Shown: piece by piece, positions 52,728-64,000 of the stretch
Numbering within the stretch: the stretch's first letter is position 1
Layout: every line of letters starts with the position of its first letter
NCBI GenBank assembly: GCA_030704615.1
Contig: CM060734.1
Span: 5,830,001 to 5,894,000, forward strand
Source: Takakia lepidozioides
Lineage: Eukaryota; Streptophyta; Takakiopsida; Takakiales; Takakiaceae
DNA: 64,000 bases
Reading direction: 5' to 3'
Translations under genes and position numbers: made by a program
Notes under the pieces: generated by a model
What the model was told of the DNA's origin: nothing
What the model saw: only the letters and a program-made list of their open reading frames with translations
The model's database searches: none

Positions 52728-53252
52728 AGGAGGGTCACCAAGCTCCTCACTTCTTTTGGCGCAAACATTTGAGGTTGCTTTGGATGTTCTTTTCCATTGA
52801 ACGAGAGTGTAGCTCAAGAGGAGGGTGCGCACCTTTTGCCGTTGTGGCTTCCACCAAAGCCACTCAGCAGATTGTGTATAAACTCAACACTACAACGTGC
52901 ATCGACCCACTTGGGTTGGTGACATGTGTAGAAGTGTTGGGCTGTCGCATTGTACTCTACATTCATAGGTTCATATATAAGTCACTGTTTTTTGTTGCTT
53001 ACATCACTAGGGCCCAGGGGAGTGGATATTGGGTAAAGATGAGGGAGGAATGAAGCCCTTGGTATACGGTAATCCCGAACACTGTCAGTGTCACTGAAAC
53101 TGTTGGGTACAAACTATGTGGACTGCAGCTTTTTTATCGTAAAGATCGGCTGTTCGCTCACCTCGGCTATAAAGGTGTGAAGAGCAATGGGGTGGGTTTA
53201 TGCCCAAAAGCATCTATGCGGATAATTTGCCCAGTGTGGAGGCAATTTTCCG
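52728..53252. other. Possible 5' part of the hAT gene; no motif
   Basis: A frame at 52646-53053 overlaps the promoter and lacks recognisable domains. It may be 5' leader or a decayed N-terminal exon of the hAT transposase that follows. Confidence 0.3.
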
Positions 53253-54985
53253 ATGTTTCTGGATCTAGACACGGCCTCTGAGCATAACACTTCATTTTCC
53301 CGTCAGGATGCCCCGATTAGTACCCAATGGGACTCTTGTGAGGCTTCAGGTGTTCTTGGACAAGTATGTTGTGCCGGAGCAACACCTGCAACAGCTCTTT
53401 GTACCCCTACATTTCAACGGAGTAGAGGATTACGGCAGCAATCCATGCATGAAGGCCTTAACTTGTCTGCGAAAAAACAGTTGGATAAAAAATGAACGCA
53501 GTTTTTCTTCGAGGCCAACATACCATTTAATGTGACAAGACTTTCGACATTTGTTTCAGCTGTTAAAGCAACCTCGGAGTCCAAATCCACGTACGTGCCT
53601 CCTTTTTATCACAATCTCCACACATGATTGCTAGAAGACGCCATGACAGAGCTTACCCAAAAAGTCAACAATAGGACGGGCGAGTCTCTGAGAAAATATG
53701 AAAGCACTATATGTGCCGATGGATGAAGTTTCGTTACAAACAGACCATTGTTCAATGTCATGCTCGAATGTTCAGCTGGGGAACAGTTCTTGGGATTGGT
53801 GGACAATAGTAGCAAGAAGAAAGATGGACGTTATCAATGTGGGCTATTGATGGACTTCATCGAACAGGTCAGAAGTGATAGAATTGTGTAAATATACACG
53901 GACAATGCCGCTAACATGAGGAACACTGCAGACATGTTATTGGCACGATATCATATGTACTACCAAGGCTGTGCAGCTCATATCCTTGATCTCATTTTGG
54001 AAGATTGGGGAAAAAAAACAGTGGGTGAAACAACTTGTGCGGCGAACGAAGATGGTTGTGTCGTTCATCCGCACACACCACATCCCTTTGGCAATATATA
54101 TGAGGCATGAACCAAAATACAGCCTCCGGAATCCAGGCGAAACCCGTTTTGTCATTAACTTCTTGATGGTGGATCGGTTGGTGACGATGAAGAGCAGTCT
54201 CGAGCACACCGTCATCGATTCTCAATAGGAGGCGTATACACGGACGTTGTGGGACTGCCAAGTCATTGGGCAAAAGTCGAAAAGTTCGGAACACCATTCG
54301 CAACGATGATTTCTGGAAGAAATGTGAGAACTTTATTTATATGAGTCGGTGCTAATTGTCTTGTGGGATGGAAAACAACCAGTAATGGGCAAGGCATGGT
54401 TACTAATGCAAAATCTAGAGAAGCATGTCCAATCCCTAAGGCATCCTCCTGAGCTTGCGGATAGTGCCGAAGATGCATTTTACGAGCGTCGGTCGATGGT
54501 TCGAACGAACTTGCATTATGCGGGGGTTGTGCTCAATCCATTCTTGCTCGACAAATACCATGCTCCGAGACGACGCAGATGCCAAGGCTGGCCTCGTATG
54601 AATACTCATGCGACTGGTTCCTTTGAACATGGCAGAGAGAGCTATATCCGAGTACCAATGTTTTTCACATCGCCGCGACCCTTTTGAGGATATGCCGGAT
54701 CCGAAAGAGCTCAACATGTTGCCCACATGAATGGTGGGATTTGATTGGAGCTGGAGCAAGAACATTGGCTCCTACTGCGACGCGTATTCTTGCCCAAGTG
54801 TGCTCTGCCTCATTTTGCGAACGCAATTGGAGCAGTTACTCATTTGTTTTCAACAAGATTCGCAACAAGTTGAATCCCGCAAGGGCTGATAAATTGGTAT
54901 ATGTGTATATCAATTGCCGACTGTCGGGCCCAGTGTCTGTCTCTGATGCGACCCGGAAAGTGAAGAAGAATGTCGTGCTCAGTTA
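53253..54985 (+). pseudogene. hAT transposase with DUF659-type core, heavily frame-broken
   Basis: Pieces in changing frames follow the order of plant DUF659-hAT proteins: IPFNVTRLSTFVSAVKAT and YVPPFYHNLHT (about 53520-53620); NRPLFNVMLECSAGEQFLGLVD and GRYQCGLLMDFIEQVRSD (53740-53880); YTDNAANMRNTADMLLARY and GCAAHILDLILEDWGKK (53900-54020). Then LRNPGETRFVINFLMVDRLV (54125), GKQPVMGKAWLLMQ (54370), NLHYAGVVLNPFLLD (54510). The end is ATRILAQVCSASFCERNWSS and NKLNPARADKLVYVYIN (54780-54910), the C-terminal hAT dimerisation domain. At least six stops or shifts. It differs from the hAT at 15.7-17.8 kb, which lacks the DUF659 layout. Confidence 0.85.
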
Positions 54986-57319
54986 GCAATTTAGAGTGTG
55001 TTTTGATAATCTCCATATCGAGGTTGAACACCGGCTGATCGTCTTCCATGAGGGCCACGTCCTCATTCCAAATCTCAACCGGCTTAGCGGGTGGGGAGGA
55101 GAATCTTGGCGCATTAACGAGAATGCCAGGACCTGACTGGCGCTGACTAATCCAGGACCCCCTGGTGTCTCTGAGATCTCTGTGAGGGCGGGAATTGGCC
55201 GAACGCCCTGGAAGACGTTCGCCCTGCAAGGGCCTACTGCTGCAGGAGAAGGGTAGGCTCCAACTCTGCGTGAACCCCCAACTGGAAAAGAGTAGGGCCT
55301 CATCTTGGAAAAGGGAGAAAACCTTGGAAGACACACTAAGCGACCGAAGAGGAGATTGGGGCTGAAGCAAAAGGAGGGCCGAAGGGGGGAGATTGAAGCA
55401 CGAACAGAAGAAGAGCAAGGGGGATCCAAGAGAAGACGTCCAAGCGGAGAATGGGCGGGAAAAACAGAGGGAGTCAAATAGGAGGCGCGGAGAATAATGG
55501 GGGGAAGACGGCGAGCAAATGATGAGCCGCCTAGGTCATAATGCTAAAGCTTAAGATAATGACGATAGGGGCGGTTCCTACATTGGGAGAAGTGAAAACA
55601 GAAAAGCTCCAACGGGAAGCAGCTTACAGCCAGACAATAGTAACCACGCAAACATAGAGAGATGCCGCCTTTTGGAAAAGACTGCTACAAGCTGCAGGGA
55701 GACTAAAGGAAGCGTGAGAGAGATAAGGGGATCCTAGGCCCGCAGGCATTCTGAGCCAAAATGGCCAAGTCCCGGGGGACTCACTCAGCAAACTGCGGAG
55801 CCCCCATCCCCCCATCCCACCTTCAAGTCTGTTAGTCTTTAGACTCATGTGGCTCACGAATTAAAGCCTGATATTTTCCAAGGAAAGAAAAAAGAAAATA
55901 AAGGTAACAGGGGAAAGTTGGGTAATTCACTACCCGATGTCCAATATAGCACTTTAAACATGATGCCAGGAACTTCAGTTGCTGAAGTAAGAGAGCTGAG
56001 AAATCCATTGATATAGCAGAGTGACAAGAACTTGCTGGAGATGACGGACAGCTGTGTTCACAACAGCAGGACCTCATGATGTAGCACAGATGCACTTGGT
56101 ATCAACCTTGTAGTTTGCAAAAGCCTCGTTGAAACGAGGGGCAAGCAGCTACAGCGTTCCCAGGAACCATCTGGTGACCTTGCGCAGCCAACAGCTTAGG
56201 CTACCGAACAAGGGATGGATGAGAATGCTGCAGGGTTGCGGCCACCCCTTAGGAAACAGTCAAAGAATACAGACAGCACAGAGATTGAATCGCGCATCAA
56301 GGACTAAAGCATGAGACAAGGGAGAAGAGAGACGACATATCAGATTAGGGATGAGGCAGCAGATATGTGGAAACCAACAGAAATGTTAACAGGTTGATTA
56401 GGACACAAGTTGTGGTTGTAGGGCTGCAGAGCCACATGATGACAACCCAGCCCTCCTAGCACTAGTTTGTGCTGGATTGTCACTTAAAGCTCACCTGCAC
56501 ATTAGCTGAGGTTGAACTGAAGTTGTCACAGCTATTACAGGTCAAGGGCCGATCAAAGGTCCCCGGTTGTTGACCGATTTTTCACCCTTTAAGCTGATGT
56601 AGCAATGCCAATGTGAGCAATCAGAGACATAGATAACAAATATGGGTCTTGCAATGGGAAGTGAGCGACACACAAATTGGACAAAACAGGCCTTTGTGGT
56701 TTATCCACATGACTTGATACACAGGACAGAAGTCCCATGTAATAATTCCTCCAATTGAGCAGATGACTTACATGTGGTATCAAACAATTATTGAGACATC
56801 AGCTCAGTGACTGAGGGAGAAATAGAAATCTGCTCAAGTAGCGTACATCTATTATTGACTCATATTCTGGTATGTTACAGCCTTTGCCTACACAATCTAC
56901 GACATCTCTCTTCTCCCCATCCTCTTTTGGCCAAAAGCTGTTAATTCTGAGATCATTCACTCTCGTGGACATCATAAAAGACTACAGCCACTGTCTATTG
57001 AGACGAGAAGAGTATGAAACATCGTGGGAAACATCCTGTCTCTTTTCGGTGTTTTGGAAACTTTACACAGAGGAATTGGCCAAGACAAGGGGTCGCACTC
57101 TCACCAGTTGCAATTACAAATCCACCTACGCTAACACATCTGGCATCTTTAGACATCTACCATCCAACTGGCAACAGAACGCACCTTGTATTCTCAAAGT
57201 AAGCCCCCAAAAAACAGGGCAAGAGATATAGGAGAGAGAGCACCGATATGATGGACAGGTCCCACATGTGGGCCGAGGTGAGGATGATTAGTAAAGAAAT
57301 GTTTATAGTGTGTGGCTCT
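54986..57319. other. Intergenic region downstream of TBCCD1; no recognised gene
   Basis: Minus-strand frames around 55477-54983 and 55418-54840 overlap in different frames. One contains KPVEIWNEDVALMEDDQPVFN, which looks protein-like but is unidentified. From 55.5 to 57.3 kb no frame has a recognisable motif. The first few hundred bases left of 57320 are probably the TBCCD1 3' untranslated region. Confidence 0.4.
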
Positions 57320-60300
57320 TTACTCCATGGCCTTGGGATCCCAGTCAAGCCCTTGCAGCTCATACAGTTGGCGAATGTTGCCAGAAGCTGTACAGCACAC
57401 CACCATCACCCAGCCATAGTCAGAAGAACAATGGAAGGGAGAACAGTCCTTTGCGATGAATGTTAGCTAGTACAGGAGAGTGGAAGGAAAAAGAGAGAAT
57501 GAGAGAGCACTGGCTCATACCAAAAAGCCATTCATGGAATTGGGCATGGATGGCAGTGGCGAGATCACGCTTTTTGCCGTCTTCCAGGGATACACTCTTT
57601 AGCATCTGCCTCAGACTCTCCACTGATTTACTCTGCTTTCCCAGAACAACAAACAACTTTAGTGGTTGAATTGGGGGCCAGAGAACATTACAGGCTCTTT
57701 TGATTTTGTGTGCTTTCGGAGCTGTCAACAGATAGACAAGTCACATTTACACAGTCGTGGTTCAAATGCACATAGGCCTATGCTGGAAATCAAATTAAGA
57801 AGGTCACTTCGATGCAAGGGAAGTCCCTGCCAGTGAGAATTTCTTTAGTTTTCTGGCAGAGGAGCGGGGTGGTTGTTGGCATATGCTTCATAGAGAACCT
57901 TTGTTATAACTGCCAGAACCTGGATCGGTCCACAGAGCAAGAGTAAAACCAGTGTCTTACCCTGTGTTGATGAGCTAACAGGTAGGGCTTGGGCAAGAGG
58001 AAGGGGTTAGCCCTAGTGAGGAGTTGCTGCTCCGACTCTGCTTCACACCACCTTGGAACCTGCCATGCAAATGGTGCAAATAGCTGGGAGAAGAAAACAC
58101 CAGTTTGGTACTCCAAACAGCTGGCTAATCCCAGAATATCTAGCAACTGTAAAACAATGAAGGAAAATAAGAAGAGCTCTACAGAGAATTGCACTGGGAG
58201 GCCTGCTTGAATAAGAAAGCTCTCAATGGAGGATGCATGTAAACTCAATTAGTAACATACCGTAAAATTTGTAAACTTCTCAGGCTTAAGTAGTGCCGCA
58301 CCCTCAGCTTGCACATCAGCAATGCCAGCAGGGTGGGCGAAGGAGTCATGCGGGTCAACCAGTCCCAAGGTTAAGATCCGATCCCATCTATTGACTGTCG
58401 CATCAACACCCACCTGTGCCAAATGCGCTTCCAACTTTGGATAGAAGGTGTTATATGGTGCCACCTACTCCACCCGTCACCCCATGCCTGACTTCAGAAA
58501 TGGAAGAAATCAGGGTCAAACAGTAATAGTGGTTTATCAGACTCCCAGCTATTGGTATAGTTTCCCATGCATATCTCTGAGTGGAGAGTTCAAATATATA
58601 TGCTTGATAGTTCTTTCCCTCACTAGGAATTGGTATCCCAAAAAATCCAAACTGTGGCAAAGCAGTTATTGCTGCAGATAGAAGATGCTAGCCCCTGCAA
58701 AGGACTAGATACCAAATGACAGATAGAAAAGCGATATCAACCACTGCAATCCCACAACAGAAAGTCTTTCTCCAAGGGAAAAATGTTGCACACCCATCCA
58801 TGGTACCCCTTGTTCTCTTGGTATGGCATGAGATGCACAACACTGCTTTAGAATTTTTGTTTCTTCTGATTAAGTAAAGCGATTTCGGGTGCTTAAATTG
58901 TACTTCTGAGCAAGGGGTTCACATACCACACTATTAAAATATAGTGCTGTGCACTGTATCATATCTCCAACAAAGAGGAAGTAAAATAGTAACACCAAGA
59001 AGATGGTCTTAGGTCTTACAAATAATGTAGTAATAAAAATGAAACATAAAATAAATTATTAACCTGGAGGCACAGCTGATTATAGCATGGAAGGAATACC
59101 AAAAATCTGAAGATTTCACAATTGACCTAATATGAATTCAGTTTGCACACTTAGTAGATGGCGAGCATCGATTGGAAGTACCATGTCATTGTACCTGCAG
59201 GTTGTGGTTGTCACCAAGAATGAGTGGCCGTTGATTGACTCCAAGATAAAAGAGGCATTCCCGGCAGTTGGCAATGGATATGCGCACAGTTGGCACGATC
59301 AATTGTACCCTTTCACAATTCTCCATTTTCACTGCCTGCACACATTGAAAGATCAAGCCTATTAATCCAATGCTCAAGTTCTATTGAAGCAAGAGGGCAT
59401 ATTGCTCATTATACCCTCTCATTATATCTCATTATATTTCTCATGCCCTGTTTCAAAGGTTTTGCTTGTTTAGGCAGGACTAAGACCATGTAAGACCACA
59501 AATCTAGGTGAGACATTTTGTCCACTTAAACCAAAAGAAAGACTGACTCCACTTATTGGACACACAACTTTCCTAAGAGAATGTCTCTTTTACCTTGCCA
59601 ACAGCACCCAGGACAATGATGGAGTCGGAGCAGCCAAACACGGAGACATACTTCAGAGGGGCCAGGACGTACACTACTGAATCATGACAGTGTAACACCT
59701 GCAGCAGTGCAGGTTATGTTAGTCCCTTGTCACTCAGTAATTAGATACACAGAGCACATCAAGTAATGCACTTAAACAAGTTTGATTGATGGTCAAATGC
59801 TGTAGGATCGACGCAACCAAGAGATGGCCTAACAGTCTGACAACCAAGTTCAGGACGGGCAGTGGTGTAAGCACTGTGTGTGAGAGAGAGGAGCACCTTC
59901 ACTGAATCCCCCTTAATATCCTGCTCGCCTTTCAACACTGAGGCCCTGGTCACTCCATCTACAAAGGTCAAACCTTCCGGGTGCCAGTCTTTTCGAAACT
60001 GCGAAAACCCATTGGGTAGAACGATGGTCTTGGTGCTGGACGGTGTCCCGCCAGTAATGCTCGCTGAGGCATCCAGCATCGTAATATCTGCTGCTTCTGA
60101 CGAAACAACGGCAGGAGGGCCATTCTCCTTGACCAAAGGCTTCTCCCGTAAATTTTCTGATGCAGAACAGATATGCTGTGATATCCACTCAAGCACTTGC
60201 ACCAGTAGTGCAGGGGCAGGTGGCATAGCTGGGTCCAAGTCGGCAAAAAAGGGGACTGCTTGAGTGAGGGGCACTGACTTTGAGTCTGCATCTTTTGCTC

Positions 60301-63038
60301 GAAGAAGAAACCCAAGATGCTCAAACTTCTCTGCCGTTATCACCTGGAAAGACAAGCACAATGTAACACCATCACACTTGTTATTATGCTTATTATGAAA
60401 ATTATGCTTGCCCTGCCGTGATGACAACCGAAGACACAGGCTATCTGCATATATTGCACAGGCTTTAGATCATATCAGCCCGTGTATGGTTTCCCAGGAT
60501 AAGGCGTCCATGTTGTTGAAGCAGCTTTGCCAGCCATATTTATTGCTTATTTAAAATCTGGGACTGTTGATTGTAAGAGGCCATCTTAAGGGTGTAGAAC
60601 AAAATTCTTCTGTGTTATAAAAATAGCGATATAATGTACTCATAAGAGCAAAAGGAGCGAGAGAGAGATAGGTGATTGACCTTCCTCTCTGAATGTTGGC
60701 TATGACATATCACTCAGGGTATAGTCCGATGTTGAATGGGTATCACCTCTTCTGGGTATTAGGATAAAAAGACTTGCGTTGGTTATCAGTAATGTCATAA
60801 TTTCAGAATACAGTTATCAACTATCCTGGGTACCTAAGGAAATTTATCTGTCGGTTATGCATACCGGTTACCAACTCAGATATTGAAAACCCTTTAATAA
60901 CCAGTGCTTCCCAGGGTGGATCAACAATAACATTAGCTCAGAGGGAAAGGGAGAAACTAGAAAATAGAGGGAGTTATCCTGATACCCAGGTTGATACTCT
61001 GAATTTACTACCACAGTTCTCTATTGAGTTGATACCGGGCATCCTACAATGTATCCGGAGAATCTGGGTATCAGGGGGTCCTTTGAAGGTCCTCAATCCC
61101 CATCATGGATAACCAGGTTAATACCTGGGCCAACACTGGTATAGTCTCCGACGGATATAAAACCCTACTGAAGTAGAGTTATTGCCCAACAGCTATTGAA
61201 ATTAACATATTTTCCATACACAACAACTGACAAACAAGTTACAGGGAATTGACTTTTGACTTTCAGCCTAGGACAGACATCATGCTAGAAAAAACAATGT
61301 TAACCAGCACTGCTGAACTCCTAATCTGCTAGAAACTGGCAGAGGAAGAGAGAGGAGATAGCAACGATCAGAGACACGAGAAGGTAAATAGTAGGGCACA
61401 TCAGAACTAGAGGACCTGCCCATATGATTGACCTACAATGCTGCGCCCCTGTTCAGCAGAGACAGATTCCCTACCTTAGCATCACTTTCTTCCTCATGTG
61501 TCGACTCTGCCAACAGACTAAGCAAGTTCAGCAAATGCTTCTGGACATATGCCAGCTGATGAGCCTCCTCCTCTGCTTGGCAAGGCATCGATCGTCGAGC
61601 AAGTGCTGCTGCCCTTGCCTGCGGCGAGCCAACCCCAAATCACTAACTCCTTCAAAAGAATTGCTTCCGATAGAGTCTTGATTTACGGCATTCTTCTTTG
61701 TACACGACTCTTCGGGAGCAGGTGTCGTCAGTTAGCAGTATAGCACTTGTTTTGACACTTTGCAGCCAAGTGAACTGAGGATTCACAAGTACAAACACAA
61801 ACAAAGAGACCAGCTATATAGCTAACTGCCTGAGGTTTGCTATGTTCCACATACAACTGCAAATAAGATGGCATCTAGTTGCTCAATTGTGTCATCAAAC
61901 CCTAAAGGTAAGCTAGGGTTAGTGGCAGACAGAAACCCACAGGTGGAGAAGATACTCAGTAACCAGAATTACAGGTATATTATTTATCTAACGATATGGG
62001 ACAACTGGGCTGCCTCCAAATCTGCAACCATACGCCATAAGTTCTCAGTTTGAACACCCAGAGACATAAATATATGTTCTCCAATAAACCTGGATGGGGG
62101 GAAGTAAAATTTGCGACTGCTCCAGACAGTATACAGTGTCAATATATGGTCAAGGCTCGTTTGATTACCAATAACAAATGAAGTTCTCATATTCGATAGA
62201 AAACTAGAATTCGTGACAACTTCTCCACAACATAAATTGCACTTGGTATTCATTGTCCGCCCTGAACAGTGTATTCCTAATTGGTCTCGAAGGGCACACC
62301 ACAGGATGTTCTGCTCCACAGAAAAACTTCCTAATTAAACATAAAACATTTTCCTATTTGATCTGCAAGCTCATTTGATCGTCCTCCAGGCAAGATTCCC
62401 TTTGGAGGGGAGGAACAAGAGGGGAAGAGGTTTGGGGCAAGAGGGAGGGAGATACCAATGATGGGAAGAAGTAGGACCAAGATAACCACCTGTAAGGAAG
62501 AAATGGCTGGAAGAAATCCATCAATTGCTGAAATTGAGGGCCACACGTCAGCTACAGCTGCAGCATCACGGTGCGGACGGGGAGGAACCCTTTTGTAGGT
62601 TTGAATGTACAAGAATAATAACAAATCATCAACATCAGCACCTATAGAATCAATATCTGTGACCGGACAGCGAGCCAAGCCATCGGCCCCTTCACCCTCG
62701 TGAGATAAGACAGAAGCCAACGTATCAAGTACCAAATGTGCGTAAGTCTCTGGCAGGCCCAAGCTTGTGGCTATGCCAGCTGTGGCCACACGTTTTTGAC
62801 CTCCGTGTGATCCAGTATTAAAGGCAGTACTGTCATTATTGTTGATGGACCAAGTGGAAATGGGCGGGGCTTGCTCAAGAAGTTTACTGCGGAGCACTCG
62901 TAATCCAGCCACGCCGTCAGAGTGCATTAGGCTGGGAATTGGAAGAAGGCCATACTCAAATGGTTCCCGCCGCACGTGCAGCCATGGTGGCTCCCTCCCT
63001 GCAGAAGTGCTGTTGCACAATGCTGTCCCAGCACTCAT
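57320..63038 (-). CDS. TBCCD1: TBCC domain-containing protein 1 (TBCCD1), nine exons, 622 aa
   Basis: Exons on the minus strand: 63038-62490, 61618-61475, 60343-59897, 59698-59594, 59335-59195, 58464-58261, 58059-57961, 57632-57521, 57387-57320. All introns are GT-AG and phases agree; total 1,869 nt with stop. Recognition: RREPFEYGLLPIPSLM, FLYIQTYKRVPPRPH and AAAVADVWPS (exon 1); CQAEEEAHQLAYVQKHLLNL (exon 2); FEHLGFLLRAKD (exon 3). The TBCC/C-CAP beta-helix spans about residues 380-500 (HDSVVYVLAPLKYVSVFGCS; IANCRECLFYLGVNQRPLIL; APYNTFYPKLEAHLAQVGVD; DPHDSFAHPAGIADVQAE). The C-terminal helix ends FHEWLFASGNIRQLYELQG. The domain order matches plant TBCCD1, whose usual length is about 550-570. 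The Gln-Gln-x-Arg finger of tubulin cofactor C is not seen, as expected for TBCCD1. The animal protein acts at centrosome and Golgi, and the Chlamydomonas homologue ASQ2 in centriole positioning. The role here is by homology. No break was found; start chosen as the first Met of the exon-1 frame. Confidence 0.93.
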
Positions 63039-64000
63039 CTTCTTCTAACGGTCATTCACTGCACCTCTCTGCTCCAACACGTCTTCAACAATCAAGTGAA
63101 CCTCAACCCTGCAAGTAGAGACGAGTTTAAGAATGCACTGAGCAAACATTTCAACTGCATTGACCCCTAGAACAGTCTGACATTTTTTCCGCACCACTTC
63201 TCGGGATCATCCTGAGGCCGATGGCTTGGCAGAGAGGGTTGTTTAGACAGTAAAGAGGGTTGTCACGTCACCAACACACTAAACACGTGTTTTATATACT
63301 GTGATGAACCAGTAACGGCCCTAGTTTTCCAGGTGGATGACAGCTCAATAGAAGTAGCGAAGCAGTTATAACCGCTACACTCCCGTCTGTGGGCTACTCA
63401 GCGTGTCAAAACCTCTGTATCATGAGAGCTGGAGTAGCGGAATCAAGCGTTGTCCAACCCACTTCGATTTCTTTCTGATACAATTGTGCAGAATTTATGG
63501 CTGATGTTATGAGACACTGGGAATAATTGAATACGGAAGTCAGCTAGCTCCAATCGACCCAGATGCGAGGTAGCACTAGTGACCATTACGTAAAGCTTAG
63601 ACGTACCCTTTCCAGACAAAGGCCTCCAACAATACTACCCTTTAAAACTAGTTAGGTGATTTTACCCACCAGAGTGAGATACTCAAGCCCAGAATACAAG
63701 CAGTTATATTTCCTGGTGTAAGGGTTGGCAGAGACATCACAATGAAAGCATCATGTTGATCCTGTATTGCAACTATAGCACTCTCCTGACCATAGATGGG
63801 ACACAAGTGGTTTTAGATGAACGCCGGTGGGAAAAGGAGAGACGGATAAAAGAATTAGCCGTACTTTTCAAAACACCAGCATAGATTATAAAGAACTGCA
63901 GACCGCACTCACCCTGAGAACAAACGCTGTCCACGACACAGCTTCCCAACCAATCCAGCACCGCACTGCCGCTGCCAACCTAACCCTAACCTCAATTGCA
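63039..64000. other. TBCCD1 upstream region
   Basis: No second gene supported. A minus-strand frame at 63773-63961 lacks motifs. The region holds the candidate TATA box described separately and ends in TAACCCTAACC, too short to be telomeric. Confidence 0.5.
63289..63299 (-). promoter_or_regulatory. Candidate TATA box for TBCCD1
   Basis: The minus strand reads AGTATATAAAACACGTG; the TATATAAAA lies about 250 bases upstream of the start codon, leaving a 5' leader of roughly 220 bases. A CACGTG (G-box core) sits immediately downstream. Motif-level evidence only. Confidence 0.4.

Noticed and set aside
52646-53053. 135-codon frame as the hAT N terminus
   Set aside because: It begins upstream of the TATA box that should drive it and has no zinc-finger signature.
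59880-60263. Plus-strand frame antisense to TBCCD1 exon 3
   Set aside because: Shadow of the real exon on the other strand.
61984-62319. 111-codon frame between TBCCD1 exons 1 and 2 as an extra exon
   Set aside because: Exon 1 joins exon 2 in phase without it, and it shows no similarity to TBCCD1; it is intronic.
63980-63992. Telomere-type TAACCCTAACC at the right end
   Set aside because: Only two partial units; expected by chance.

Overview
This looks like nuclear DNA of a plant-lineage eukaryote with a large, repeat-rich genome. The one convincing host gene (57.3-63.0 kb, minus strand) has nine exons joined by GT-AG introns and encodes a plant-type TBCC-domain protein (TBCCD1). Almost everything else is decayed or nested transposable elements: CACTA, hAT, MULE-like, Ty3/gypsy LTR elements, tRNA-derived SINEs and a MITE. 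No prokaryotic features were seen. A streptophyte alga such as Chara is my best guess, but that is inference; the sequence alone supports only 'streptophyte-like'.

Layout. 1-2.5 kb: G-rich minisatellite, a 64-bp tandem repeat, homopolymer runs and an LTR remnant. 2.5-5.2 kb: a broken DDE-type transposase (minus) and a CACTA Tnp2-region fragment (plus). 5.2-15.2 kb: a possible composite transposon. A hairpin array (about 50-bp units with a GCGACCACC/GGTGGTCGC stem) lies at each side with a TATA promoter facing inward. The left arm encodes a broken NLS-coiled coil-RING-SIM protein, the right arm an unknown gene, and the middle holds 120-bp satellite repeats and a duplicated block of about 0.8 kb. 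15.7-17.8 kb: hAT transposase (minus). 17.9-19.3 kb: duplicated segments and a third small hairpin array. 19.3-22.3 kb: Ty3/gypsy element A (minus; gag, leader, LTR).

22.3-24.1 kb: 3' end of a second LTR family (D1). It abuts a CACTA element (24.1-31.1 kb) with a Tnp2 gene broken by a SINE, an ORF1-like multi-exon gene, ACGTGTC-rich subterminal repeats and a CACTACAA terminus. 31-34 kb: an unknown minus-strand gene cut by that terminus, and a second SINE copy. 34.0-37.4 kb: two LTRs of the D family head to tail, one carrying a 660-bp MITE. 38.7-39.1 kb: a duplicated segment led by near-perfect palindromes. 39.2-46.7 kb: Ty3/gypsy element B (minus), its protease split by a 1,451-bp TG...CA insertion with a perfect 5-bp target duplication. 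That insertion carries two tandem small F-box ORFs. 46.9-51.8 kb: a pol fragment of another gypsy element and decayed unknown coding sequence. 51.8-55.0 kb: a fourth hairpin array (GCGACCGCC stem), a TATA promoter and a decayed DUF659-hAT transposase.

Most promising leads: (1) hairpin-array plus TATA-promoter modules that recur beside unrelated transposon genes; (2) a transposon gene joining a RING finger to a C-terminal SUMO-interaction motif; (3) an LTR-like element and gypsy leaders that encode F-box-like proteins. Leads 2 and 3 both suggest mobile elements that reach into the host ubiquitin pathway.
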